From assembly GCA_963714405.1 (NCBI GenBank), contig CAVQOH010000002.1, positions 868,001 through 932,000 of the forward strand: a stretch of DNA of 64,000 bases, given 5' to 3'. A program made the position numbers and the translations under genes. Shown here one piece after another: positions 25,562 through 34,145 of the stretch. Position 1 is the stretch's first letter. The number at the start of each line of letters is the position of its first letter. The stretch comes from JAZGGS01 sp963714405 (GTDB lineage Bacteria; Bacteroidota; Ignavibacteria; Ignavibacteriales; Ignavibacteriaceae). The notes beneath the pieces are model-generated. The model was not told where the DNA came from and did not search any database. It saw only the letters and a program-made list of their open reading frames with translations.

Positions 25562-27743
25562 AAGTTCAACTACAAAAGGTTTATACATACAGCTTTACAG
25601 TATCCACGGACTTATCCGGGGAAGTAATCTTGAACTCGGTCGGGATGCAGATACAGGTGGCCAAACAAAATATGTCCTGGAGCTTGCGCAAACTCTGAGC
25701 GAAGATCCGCATGTTGAAAGAGTTGAACTTGTAACCCGGCAAATAACAGATAAAAAATTTTCAACGGATTATTCTGCTCCAGAGGAAATAATAAATGAAA
25801 AACTTAGCATAATTCGTATAAGATGCGGCGGCGGGAAGTACATTCGTAAAGAACTCCTGTGGAATCATCTGGAAGAGTTTGTTGATAAAAGTATTAAGTA
25901 TATAAAAACAGTCGGAAGGTTACCCGATATTATTCACAGCCACTACGCAGATGCCGGATATGTTTGTACCGAGCTCACACAGTTTTTTGGGATACCATTT
26001 ATTCATACCGGTCATTCGCTTGGAAGAGATAAGCTTCGGAAACTTTTAAGCGATGGAATGGATAAAGGTGAAATAGAAAAAAGATTTAAAATAGGCCACA
26101 GGATAAATGTAGAAGAAAATATAATTCATTTTGCAAATAGAATTGTAACGAGCACAAAGCAGGAAATTCAAAATCAGTACGGTGATTACGATAATACTGT
26201 ATCTAAAAAATTTTGTGTAATTCCACCGGGCGTAGATCTGGAAAAATTCTATCCTTACAACTTAAGAATTCCCTTGGACGAAGAAACAGCTAAGCTTTTA
26301 CAAACAATCAGCAATCAACTGCTTAAATTTTTTGTTAGAATTGAGAAACCTCTTATACTAACGGTGTGCCGTCCGGACAAACGAAAAAACATTACAGGGT
26401 TAATAAAAGCTTACGGTGAAGATGAAGACCTGCAGGAAAAAGCAAACCTCGCTATCTTTGCCGGAATTAGAGAAGACATACAGGAAATGCCGGACAATGA
26501 ACGTGAAGTACTGACCGATATTCTTTTACTTATGGATAAATACAATCTTTACGGAAAAATGGCTTTACCCAAACGCCACAATACGCAAACCGAGGTTCCA
26601 GAACTGTACAGAATTGCTGCTGATACCGGCGGTGTTTTTACAAATGTTGCCTTAACAGAACCATTCGGGTTAACCCTAATTGAAGCTGCAGCCAGCGGCG
26701 TTCCCGTTGTTGCTACCGATGATGGTGGACCTAGAGACATTTTGGACAATTGTAAAAACGGAATGCTTGTTGATGTTTCTGATTTAAAAAATATTTCGGA
26801 AGCAATTAAAAAAATTATTAATAGTAAAAAATTGTGGCATCAGTTTTCCGAAAACGGTATAAAAAATGTAAAAAAGCACTATACATGGAAGGCACATGTG
26901 CAAACTTATGTAAATGAAGTTGAAGAGTTGGTTAAAAAGGGGCAGGATAATCAAAAAGTTTTTGCATTGGTCGGCAGAAAGTTGCTTGATGCCGAGAAGC
27001 TGATAGTTTCGGACATAGATCATACATTAATCGGTGAAGATGATGGGCTGGAAGAATTCATTAATATTTTGAATTATGCGGGTAATAAAGTGGGCTTTGC
27101 CGTGGCTACAGGCAGAACAGTTGATTCTGCATTCAGTGTTTTGAAAGAATATAAAGTTCCCTATCCTGATATAATTATTTCTTCAGTAGGAGCAGAAATT
27201 TATTATAACTACCAAGGCAAATTAATTTATTCAACAGGATGGAAAGCACATATAAAACATCAATGGAATAGAGAAAAAATTAAAAAATTATTAAAAGTAT
27301 TTAAGTTTCTTGAATATCAGGAAGAAAAAAATCAGCGTGATTTTAAGATTAGTTATTACACAAGCGAGAATCCAGAAAACATAAAAAAAATAAAGGAGTC
27401 ACTAATTAAAAATAAAGTTAAAGCGAACGTTATTTTCAGCCATGGGCAGTATCTTGACATACTGCCTTACCGTGCTTCGAAGGGAAAAGCAATAAGATAT
27501 CTTGCTTACAGATGGAACATTCCGCACGAAAGCATTTTGGTCGCAGGTGATTCGGGCAACGATCGCGAAATGCTTAAAGGTGATTTATTAGGGGTTATAG
27601 TTGCAAATTATAGCAGCGAGCTTGAATCATTAAAAGGACAAAGCAGAGTATATTTTGCAAACCGGGAATATGCAGGTGGAATTATTGATGGAATAAATCA
27701 TTATAATTTCTTGAAGTCGGGAAAGGAGAAATCAGTTGAGTAA
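25551..27743 (+). CDS. sps: Bifunctional sucrose-phosphate synthase / sucrose-phosphatase
   Basis: The protein of about 730 aa has two parts. Residues about 1-470 are a GT4 glycosyltransferase of the sucrose-phosphate synthase type ('YIQLYSIHGLIRGSNLELGRDADTGGQTKYV', later 'ALTEPFGLTLIEAAASGVPVVATDDGGP'), making sucrose-6-phosphate from a nucleotide-glucose and fructose-6-phosphate. Residues about 480-720 are a HAD-type sucrose-phosphatase domain with nucleophile motif 'SDIDHTLIGEDDG' (Asp488) and late motif 'VAGDSGNDREML'. Both catalytic halves look intact, so it can make free sucrose alone. The start is one of two adjacent ATGs inside the end of the sugar kinase gene (coupled translation). 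Sucrose is a common compatible solute or stress protectant. Confidence 0.93.
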   Translation: MMIKSSTTKGLYIQLYSIHGLIRGSNLELGRDADTGGQTKYVLELAQTLSEDPHVERVELVTRQITDKKFSTDYSAPEEIINEKLSIIRIRCGGGKYIRKELLWNHLEEFVDKSIKYIKTVGRLPDIIHSHYADAGYVCTELTQFFGIPFIHTGHSLGRDKLRKLLSDGMDKGEIEKRFKIGHRINVEENIIHFANRIVTSTKQEIQNQYGDYDNTVSKKFCVIPPGVDLEKFYPYNLRIPLDEETAKLLQTISNQLLKFFVRIEKPLILTVCRPDKRKNITGLIKAYGEDEDLQEKANLAIFAGIREDIQEMPDNEREVLTDILLLMDKYNLYGKMALPKRHNTQTEVPELYRIAADTGGVFTNVALTEPFGLTLIEAAASGVPVVATDDGGPRDILDNCKNGMLVDVSDLKNISEAIKKIINSKKLWHQFSENGIKNVKKHYTWKAHVQTYVNEVEELVKKGQDNQKVFALVGRKLLDAEKLIVSDIDHTLIGEDDGLEEFINILNYAGNKVGFAVATGRTVDSAFSVLKEYKVPYPDIIISSVGAEIYYNYQGKLIYSTGWKAHIKHQWNREKIKKLLKVFKFLEYQEEKNQRDFKISYYTSENPENIKKIKESLIKNKVKANVIFSHGQYLDILPYRASKGKAIRYLAYRWNIPHESILVAGDSGNDREMLKGDLLGVIVANYSSELESLKGQSRVYFANREYAGGIIDGINHYNFLKSGKEKSVE

Positions 27744-28128
27744 GAAATTAGAAGAAATTTTAATAAAAAATCAAAAACAGTTTTATAGATATTTAAAAAA
27801 GGTTTGCTCTCACAAAAGAAAACTTCTTGTTAAAGGGGATCTGCTGGAAATTTTTGAACAGCTTCACAAAAAAAATAATAACAGTGTCAATTCAGAAACA
27901 ATCAGAAAAATTGTAAATAAATTTACCGAATCAGTCTGCATCGATTGTTCGGTTTATATTGAAATAAGAGAAACAATTGGCAAAAGCGAATACTATTCGT
28001 TCAATGTTGAAAACTCTGCCAGCAAAAAAATATCTGTCGTTGAATATCTTAAAGCCAAAGAACGCTACAGGTATCCCCTGCTTGATAACGAATTGCTCAC
28101 TTTAAACTTTCAAAACCTTTTACGATAG
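27736..28128 (+). CDS. Sucrose synthase, N-terminal piece (frameshifted from the rest)
   Basis: The 130-aa reading frame starts with TTG at 27736, well placed after AAAGGAG and overlapping the preceding stop. The pattern 'VYIEIRETIGKSEYYSFNVENSASKKISVVEYLKAKERY...LLTLNFQN' matches the N-terminal regulatory domain of plant and bacterial sucrose synthases. The frame ends at TAG 28126. In the next frame (+1) the family sequence carries straight on: 'FYDRFPSVRESKSIGKGVEYLNRYLSSN' leads into the downstream ORF with no gap. Removing one C at about 28115 restores one protein of about 794 aa, the normal family length. So this is not a separate gene. Confidence 0.85.
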   Translation: MSKKLEEILIKNQKQFYRYLKKVCSHKRKLLVKGDLLEIFEQLHKKNNNSVNSETIRKIVNKFTESVCIDCSVYIEIRETIGKSEYYSFNVENSASKKISVVEYLKAKERYRYPLLDNELLTLNFQNLLR

Positions 28129-28201
28129 ATTCCCAAGTGTAAGAGAATCTAAAAGCATTGGCAAGGGGGTTGAATATTTAAACAGGTATTTATCGAGCAA
28201 T

Positions 28202-30118
28202 ATGTTTACACAGCCGCAAAAACTCAGCCAGGCACTTTTTGATTTTTTATTTGTTCACAAGAAAAACTCGCAGCAGCTTATTGTAAATAGTAAAATTGAT
28301 AATCTCGAAAATATAAGCTCAGCTATAGACAGAGCAATTTCATTTTTAAAGAAGATGGATGAAGATTTTCCTTATTCAAAAATTAAAAATAAGCTAAGGG
28401 AAATAGGATTTGAAACCGGTTTGGGAAATACAGCCGGTGAAATTATTTCTAGCTTAAATCAACTCGATTCACTGTTAACAAATCCGGATCATTTAGCTTT
28501 AAAAGAATTTCTTTCCAAAATTCCAATGATTTACAACATCGTTATCGTTTCACCCCACGGTTACTTTGGGCAAGAAGATGTTTTAGGCAAACCCGATACA
28601 GGGGGACAGGTAGTTTACATTTTAGATCAGGTGAAGGCATTGGAAAGTGAAATGAAGGCTTCTCTGAAACACGCAGGAATAGACGCAAAGCCTAAAATAA
28701 TAATTTTAACAAGATTGATTCCAAATGCCGAAGATACAAAATGCAATGTTCGTAGGGAAAAAGTCTACGATACTGATAACGTTTGGATACTCCGCGTTCC
28801 TTTTAAAATTGATGATACAGCAATTGCTGAAAATTGGACATCTCGATTTGAGGTTTGGCCCTATCTTGAGCAATTCGCAGACGATTCCTACAAGGAACTT
28901 CTTGAAGAGTTTGGAACCAGGCCCGATTTAGTGATTGGAAATTATTCTGATGGAAATCTTGTTGCAACAATTCTTGCTAACAAGTTTGGAGTTACACAAT
29001 GCAACGTGGCGCACGCATTGGAAAAAAGTAAATACCTTTACAGCGGATTGTATTGGGATAAAATGGAAAATCAGTATCATTTTTCAACACAGTTCACCGC
29101 AGACATTCTTTCCATGAACTCTGCCGATTTTATAATAACATCAACTTACCAGGAAATTGCAGGAAGAGAAGACAGTATCGGGCAGTACGAATCTTACGTG
29201 AACTTTACAATGCCCGGTTTATACAGAGTTGCAGGTGGTATAAATATTTTTCATCCCAAATTTAATATTTTACCCCCCGGCGTAAACACTAAAATCTTTT
29301 TCCCTTTTTCTGAAAATAAAAGAAGGCAAAAAAAGGTGACGGAAGAAATTTATCAAAAAATATTTAACAGCAACTCCTCTGAAGGAATTGGGAAATTAAA
29401 AAATACAAAGCTTCCCGCAATTTTTTCTATGGCAAGATTGGATAAGATTAAAAATCTCACTTCCCTTGTAAAATGGTACGGTGTAAGCAAAGAGCTTAAG
29501 AAATTAGCTAACCTAATAATTGTTGCTGGAAAAATAGATGCCGAGGAATCACTTGATAATGAAGAAAGAAAACAGATTGAGTTAATGCACAGCTATATTG
29601 AAAAGTATAATCTTTACGAAAAAATTAGGTGGTTACCAGGAGATGCGGACAGGAAAAGAGTACCTGAGTATTATAGGGTGATTGCGGAAAGCAAGGGGAT
29701 TTTTGTTCAGCCTGCATTGTTTGAAGGTTTTGGTTTAACTGTGATTGAGGCTATGCGTTCGGGGCTTCCTACGTTTGCAACTAAGTACGGAGGTCCTCTT
29801 GAGATAATTGAAGATGAGAAATCAGGATTTCATATCGATCCCGTTGATGAATATGCTGTAGTAAAAAAGCTAGTTGATTTTTTTAAGCGATGTAAAACGG
29901 ATAAAACTTATTGGAACAAAATTTCTAATGCCGGTATAGAAAGAGTTAATACCGCCTTTAATTGGGAACTCTATGCCCAGAATTTGCTTTCACTTGCAAA
30001 AATATATGGTTTCTGGAAATACACAACAAATTTAGAAATGATAGAAATGAAGAGTTACCTCGATTTAATGTATCATACATTATTTAAATACAGGGCTGGA
30101 CAGTTAATTAGAAAGTGA
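28202..30118 (+). CDS. sus: Sucrose synthase, main catalytic piece
   Basis: The 638-aa ORF covers the second regulatory helical domain ('LREIGFETGLGNTAGEIISSLNQLDSLL') and the whole GT-B catalytic part: 'YNIVIVSPHGYFGQEDVLGKPDTGGQVVYILDQV', 'TQCNVAHALEKSKY', and 'PALFEGFGLTVIEAMRSGLPTFATKYGGP' with the E-x7-E donor site. The enzyme interconverts sucrose plus UDP/ADP with NDP-glucose plus fructose. The reading frame is open upstream of this ATG to about 28113 and joins the N-terminal piece through a one-base shift. The ATG at 28202 is therefore an internal Met. If the shift is real, the product lacks the first domain of about 130 aa. Together with the kinase and SPS it forms a sucrose make-and-break cluster. 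Confidence 0.93.
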   Translation: MFTQPQKLSQALFDFLFVHKKNSQQLIVNSKIDNLENISSAIDRAISFLKKMDEDFPYSKIKNKLREIGFETGLGNTAGEIISSLNQLDSLLTNPDHLALKEFLSKIPMIYNIVIVSPHGYFGQEDVLGKPDTGGQVVYILDQVKALESEMKASLKHAGIDAKPKIIILTRLIPNAEDTKCNVRREKVYDTDNVWILRVPFKIDDTAIAENWTSRFEVWPYLEQFADDSYKELLEEFGTRPDLVIGNYSDGNLVATILANKFGVTQCNVAHALEKSKYLYSGLYWDKMENQYHFSTQFTADILSMNSADFIITSTYQEIAGREDSIGQYESYVNFTMPGLYRVAGGINIFHPKFNILPPGVNTKIFFPFSENKRRQKKVTEEIYQKIFNSNSSEGIGKLKNTKLPAIFSMARLDKIKNLTSLVKWYGVSKELKKLANLIIVAGKIDAEESLDNEERKQIELMHSYIEKYNLYEKIRWLPGDADRKRVPEYYRVIAESKGIFVQPALFEGFGLTVIEAMRSGLPTFATKYGGPLEIIEDEKSGFHIDPVDEYAVVKKLVDFFKRCKTDKTYWNKISNAGIERVNTAFNWELYAQNLLSLAKIYGFWKYTTNLEMIEMKSYLDLMYHTLFKYRAGQLIRK

Positions 30119-30243
30119 TGCATATTAAATATACCTTTTACTATAAGTCTATTTTATTAAGATCGACTAATTTTCCGCCATTTAAATAATAGCCTCATTA
30201 TCTCGTTTACATATTACTCTCTACCCATAGGTAACTTAATTTA

Positions 30244-31308
30244 TTAATTGTAAGATTCCTTTTCCTTGTTTAAAAATAATGTTTGAGTAGGATAAGCAAA
30301 TTCTATTCCTTCTTCTTCAAACTTTTTGTAAATCTTAAAGTTAATATCCTGTTGAATATCCATATAAATTTTATACTCTTGATTCAAAACAAAGTATACA
30401 AATTCAAAATTAAGGGAAAAGTCACCAAAATCTTTAAAGTGAGCCCTGTCAAACTCAGTATCTGGATGATCAACTATAATTTGTTTAACCAGTTCCGGTA
30501 TTTTATTAAGTTTAGTTGAAGGCGTTTGATAAATTACGCCAAGCTGAAATATACTTCTTCTCTTTTCCAGCTTCTTAAAATTATGAATTCGTGAACTCGT
30601 TAGATCGGTGTTAGATAAAACAAGTTGTTCCCCGCTAAGAGATCGAATCCTGGTTGTTTTTATGCCAACATGCTCTACTGTACCAGCTTTATCATCCAGG
30701 TTTAAAAAATCTCCAATTTCAAAGGGTCTGTCAAAGAATATCACAAAATAACTGAACAAATCTCCAAGAATTGCTTGCGCAGCCAGCGCAACAGCTATAC
30801 CGCCAATTCCCAATCCTGCTACAACTGCTGAAACATCAACACCAAGATTATCAAGTAAAAACAATAAGCCGACTGCCCATACTAATAATCTTGCCAAAAC
30901 ACTTAAGCTTTTTAGTTGCTTGCCTTTTTGCTCACTAGTACCTTCCATCCTGGAGTAATTTGTAATGGAAAAATCTAAAGTAGATGTGATTAACCTGATT
31001 GAAAAAAATGTAGCCGCAAAAATTGTTACCAGGCTTAATACATTTTCTGCATAAGGTGATAAGGTTAGAGTTTTTATTGCTACGTAAAGTGAGCCATAAT
31101 ATAAAATAGGTACAATCGCTTTTCTAATTCCTATAATAATATAATCGTCCAATTTCGTAGTGGTTTTTTCAGCCCACTTTTTTAGCTGTACAAGAACAAT
31201 TTTTTTGAAAATTGTAACAATAATAACGCCCCCAACAAAATATCCCGCAGCAATTAGGTATTGAAGGACCGTGTTTCCCCAAAATGTTTCTTTTAATAGT
31301 TGTTCCAT
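30244..31308 (-). CDS. Small-conductance mechanosensitive channel (MscS family)
   Basis: The 354-aa protein has five predicted membrane helices. The pore helix lies in 'VSAVVAGLGIGGIAVALAAQAILGDLFSYFVIFFDRPFEIGDFL', the family hallmark with a Gly/Ala-rich TM3. The cytoplasmic beta domain follows ('GTVEHVGIKTTRIRSLSGEQLVLSNTDL') and ends with an alpha/beta vestibule. It releases solutes on hypo-osmotic shock, which may relate functionally to the adjacent sucrose cluster if sucrose is an osmolyte; that link is inference. It converges with sucrose synthase. Confidence 0.93.
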   Translation of the reverse strand: MEQLLKETFWGNTVLQYLIAAGYFVGGVIIVTIFKKIVLVQLKKWAEKTTTKLDDYIIIGIRKAIVPILYYGSLYVAIKTLTLSPYAENVLSLVTIFAATFFSIRLITSTLDFSITNYSRMEGTSEQKGKQLKSLSVLARLLVWAVGLLFLLDNLGVDVSAVVAGLGIGGIAVALAAQAILGDLFSYFVIFFDRPFEIGDFLNLDDKAGTVEHVGIKTTRIRSLSGEQLVLSNTDLTSSRIHNFKKLEKRRSIFQLGVIYQTPSTKLNKIPELVKQIIVDHPDTEFDRAHFKDFGDFSLNFEFVYFVLNQEYKIYMDIQQDINFKIYKKFEEEGIEFAYPTQTLFLNKEKESYN

Positions 31309-31338
31309 TTTATTTCTCCTTTATAAAAAAAATCATAT

Positions 31339-31755
31339 TTAAAATTTCTTAATTGTTAATATTTCAATTATTTCTCCCGGAATTTTCACCGGATTTCCTG
31401 CTTTAATCGAAATTATCTTGTAAACCATATAACCTTGTATTGCAACTTTACCGGTTTCTTTTTTTTTACAACCCCAAAATTATTTTACACTTTGATCCCC
31501 AAAAGAATCAAGCTGTGTTTTTACAATGATTTTATTCTCAATCAATAGTACACGTTTCCATTCAATTTATGCACCATCCGCAACCCAATTGTAGCCAAGT
31601 TAATGAAATTCTTCAATGGGCATTCTTTAAGAGTTTTTCATTTGCACATAGCTTGTTGTCTGCGCAAAACCTAAATATTTTTCATTATGAGCATGATTGT
31701 TCAATTCAATATCATCAGGTCTTATTGTAATTTTTGTTTCAAAAGTAGAATTCAT
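31339..31755 (-). pseudogene. Acyl-CoA thioesterase (hotdog fold) relic with four in-frame TAA stops
   Basis: Translating the minus strand from ATG 31755 gives a continuous 4HBT thioesterase pattern. It starts 'TFETKITIRPDDIELNNHAH' and then runs NEKYLGFAQ, MPIEEFH, LGYNWV, IEWKRVLL, KIIVKTQLDSFG, KETGKV and VKIPGEIIEI, ending at TAA 31339. The frame never shifts, but it contains four TAA codons, after 'MKNS', 'EEFH', 'VADGA' and 'QSVK'. The usual residues there appear to be Tyr, Lys, His/Tyr and a variable position. The gene is dead unless the sequence is wrong. The rest of 31309-31853 shows nothing else. Confidence 0.8.
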
Positions 31756-31853
31756 ATCATACTTTTTTAGGTTCGGTTTTTGTTAGATTGCTTTTTCAGA
31801 GTACAATATCTAATTTATAAACTGTGTAAATACATTCCAATTAATAATATACT

Positions 31854-33836
31854 ATGTCTGATCAACTTAATTTTAAAAGGGGGAAGCAAACCAAGGAAAT
31901 AAAAGAAGAATTAATTTTTAAACCTTCCTCTGAGTTTAAAAAATCCGCACACCTTTCCTCTTACAACCAGTATAAAAGTATTTATGATTACTCTGTTCAA
32001 AATCCGGAAAAGTTCTGGGGAATCGAAGCAAGAGAACTCCATTGGTTTAAAATGTGGAAACAAGTTAGACAGGGTAAAGCGTTCAACTCAAGGTGGTTTG
32101 TAGGTGCAAAAACTAATATTACATACAATTGTTTAGATAGACACATTGAGACGGACAAACGAAATAAGGCAGCAATTATTTGGGAAAGTGAAACCGGTGA
32201 TACAAGGATTTACACTTATCAGCTTCTTCATACAAAGGTTTGCAAGTTTGCCAATGCACTGATTAAACTTGGTGTAAAAAAAGGAAATAACGTAATCATT
32301 TATATGGGAATGGTTCCTGAAACTGTAATTGCTATGCTTGCATGTGCAAGAATTGGAGCTGTTCATTCAACAGTTTATAATGGATTAAGCAGTAATGCAC
32401 TAAGTGAAAGAATAAACAGATTAAATTGTAAAACTATAATAACCCAGGATTTTACATTAAGCGATGGAAATCAAATTCCTTTAAAACAAAAAGTTGATAA
32501 AGCATTAATAAAAGCTCCCATTGTAGAAAATGTTGTAGTATATAGAAGATTTGAATCTTCCGAATTAGAATTTACTACCGGGAGAGATCACACCTGGAAA
32601 GAATTGCTGGAAAGCACAAAAGAAGAATGTCCTGCATCACAACTTGATGCACAACATCCCTTGTTTAGTATGTTTACAAATGGTCCTAGCGGGCAACTTG
32701 TAAAAACACTTCATACAACTGGCGGATACATGGTACAGGTTTATCTTACAGCTAAGTGGCTGTTTGATTTAAAAAGTGATGATATTGTGTGGACTACTTC
32801 AGAAATCGGGTGGATATCTAGCCATTCCTATGCAATTTACGGACCCCTTCTTAACGGTGGAACAACATTTTTGTATGAAGGTTCTGCAATTTTTCCCCAG
32901 CCGGATCGTTACTGGCAGCTGATTTCAAAATTCAGGATAAATGTTTTTTTTACAACACCTACACTACTGAGAGCGTTTCTTAAATTGGGTACTGTATGGG
33001 TTAACAAACATGATCTATCAAGCTTAAGATTGCTTGGCACAACAGGAGAATCAATTAAAATCGAAACATGGCTTTGGTTTTACGAAAATATTGGAAGGAA
33101 ACAACTTCCAGTTGTAAATGGCTGGCTACAAACTGAAACCGGCTCAATAATTATTTCTCAAATTCCAGGAGTTTCAGAAATGCGACCTGGTATTACAGGT
33201 CTTCCCTTTCCCGGAGTTGATATTGAAGTAGTTGATATTTGGGGTAAACCGGTAACCGTAAACAATGGTGGTTACCTTGTAATTAAAAAAAGCTGGCCAT
33301 CTATGTTTAAAATAGATAAAGATGAAAAACAATATTTAACATATAACCGGGAACATTTTAAAGGAAATTATTTTACCGGTGATGCAGCAATAAAAGAAAA
33401 GAGCGGGTATATAAAAATTTTAGGAAGAGTTGATGATGTAATTAAAGCTGCTGGTTACAGGGTTGGCGGTTCCGAGATAGAAAAGATTTTACTTCTAAAT
33501 GAAAATGTAAAAGAAGCGGCAGTGGTAAAAAGACCCGACGAAATAATAGGCAATGCTATTATTGCTTATGTAACTTTAAATGAAGGATTAGAAGCAACAG
33601 CTCTTTTAAGAGAAGAACTTAGAAGTTTTGTTTTAGAAAAAATCGGATTCCTTGCAAAGCCAGATGAACTGATAATTCTTAATGAATTGCCCAAGCTTGA
33701 GAACGGTAAAATTGATCGTCACGTATTGAGAGAGAGAGCAATGGAAGGAACACCAAATTTAACAGGAATTGAAGCAGAAAATTTTGAAATTCTTGAGAAT
33801 TTAAGAAAAGAATATCAAAAATTATATATGAAATAA
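31854..33836 (+). CDS. Acetyl-CoA synthetase-like adenylate-forming protein with degenerate motifs
   Basis: The 660-aa protein aligns along the whole length of Acs ('NPEKFWGIEARELHWFKMWKQV', 'GVKKGNNVIIYMGMVPETVIAMLACARIGAVHS', 'GDAAIKEKSGYIKILGRVDDVIKAAGYRVGGSEIE'). Key motifs are altered. The P-loop TSGSTGKPKGV is TNGPSGQLVKT (residues 275-285). The acetate-pocket motif DTWWQTETGG is NGWLQTETGS (Trp414 of Salmonella Acs replaced by Leu425). 'DVGWVTGHSY' is 'EIGWISSHSY'. The C-terminal Lys in 'LENGKIDR' is kept. The frame is clean and long, so it is under selection or only recently relaxed. It may use a different acyl group or have lost adenylation. Confidence 0.85.
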   Translation: MSDQLNFKRGKQTKEIKEELIFKPSSEFKKSAHLSSYNQYKSIYDYSVQNPEKFWGIEARELHWFKMWKQVRQGKAFNSRWFVGAKTNITYNCLDRHIETDKRNKAAIIWESETGDTRIYTYQLLHTKVCKFANALIKLGVKKGNNVIIYMGMVPETVIAMLACARIGAVHSTVYNGLSSNALSERINRLNCKTIITQDFTLSDGNQIPLKQKVDKALIKAPIVENVVVYRRFESSELEFTTGRDHTWKELLESTKEECPASQLDAQHPLFSMFTNGPSGQLVKTLHTTGGYMVQVYLTAKWLFDLKSDDIVWTTSEIGWISSHSYAIYGPLLNGGTTFLYEGSAIFPQPDRYWQLISKFRINVFFTTPTLLRAFLKLGTVWVNKHDLSSLRLLGTTGESIKIETWLWFYENIGRKQLPVVNGWLQTETGSIIISQIPGVSEMRPGITGLPFPGVDIEVVDIWGKPVTVNNGGYLVIKKSWPSMFKIDKDEKQYLTYNREHFKGNYFTGDAAIKEKSGYIKILGRVDDVIKAAGYRVGGSEIEKILLLNENVKEAAVVKRPDEIIGNAIIAYVTLNEGLEATALLREELRSFVLEKIGFLAKPDELIILNELPKLENGKIDRHVLRERAMEGTPNLTGIEAENFEILENLRKEYQKLYMK

Positions 33837-34145
33837 TAAAGGAAAGCATTTACGTAAGTATTTACTTAATAGTTTAATATTTATTAAAAAACGGACTTTT
33901 CAACGTTCTTAAACCATAAAACATTCATAATAATAAATATTACTATTCTCAATATTGCAGACAAATAAATTCAAAAGATAGATTTCAACTCTTCTTCATT
34001 TTTTGACCTCAATAATATAATCAAACCTCAGCTGGCGGGGCACGTTGTAAGGGGTACAAATTTAATTGACCCATAAGATTTTGAACTTTTGATAATCAAG
34101 TCACTCTAAAGTGTTAACATCCTTAAAAAACATGATAGAGAAAAA
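33837..34145 (+). other. 309-bp gap without a supported gene
   Basis: It holds an imperfect short inverted repeat just after the Acs-like stop (TTTACGTAAGTATTTACTTAA, about 33850) and presumably the creD promoter. No ORF or RNA gene was recognised. Confidence 0.4.

Noticed and set aside
31339..31755. TAA reassigned to an amino acid
   Set aside because: Dozens of intact genes in the window end in TAA, so the four TAA codons in the thioesterase are lesions or errors.
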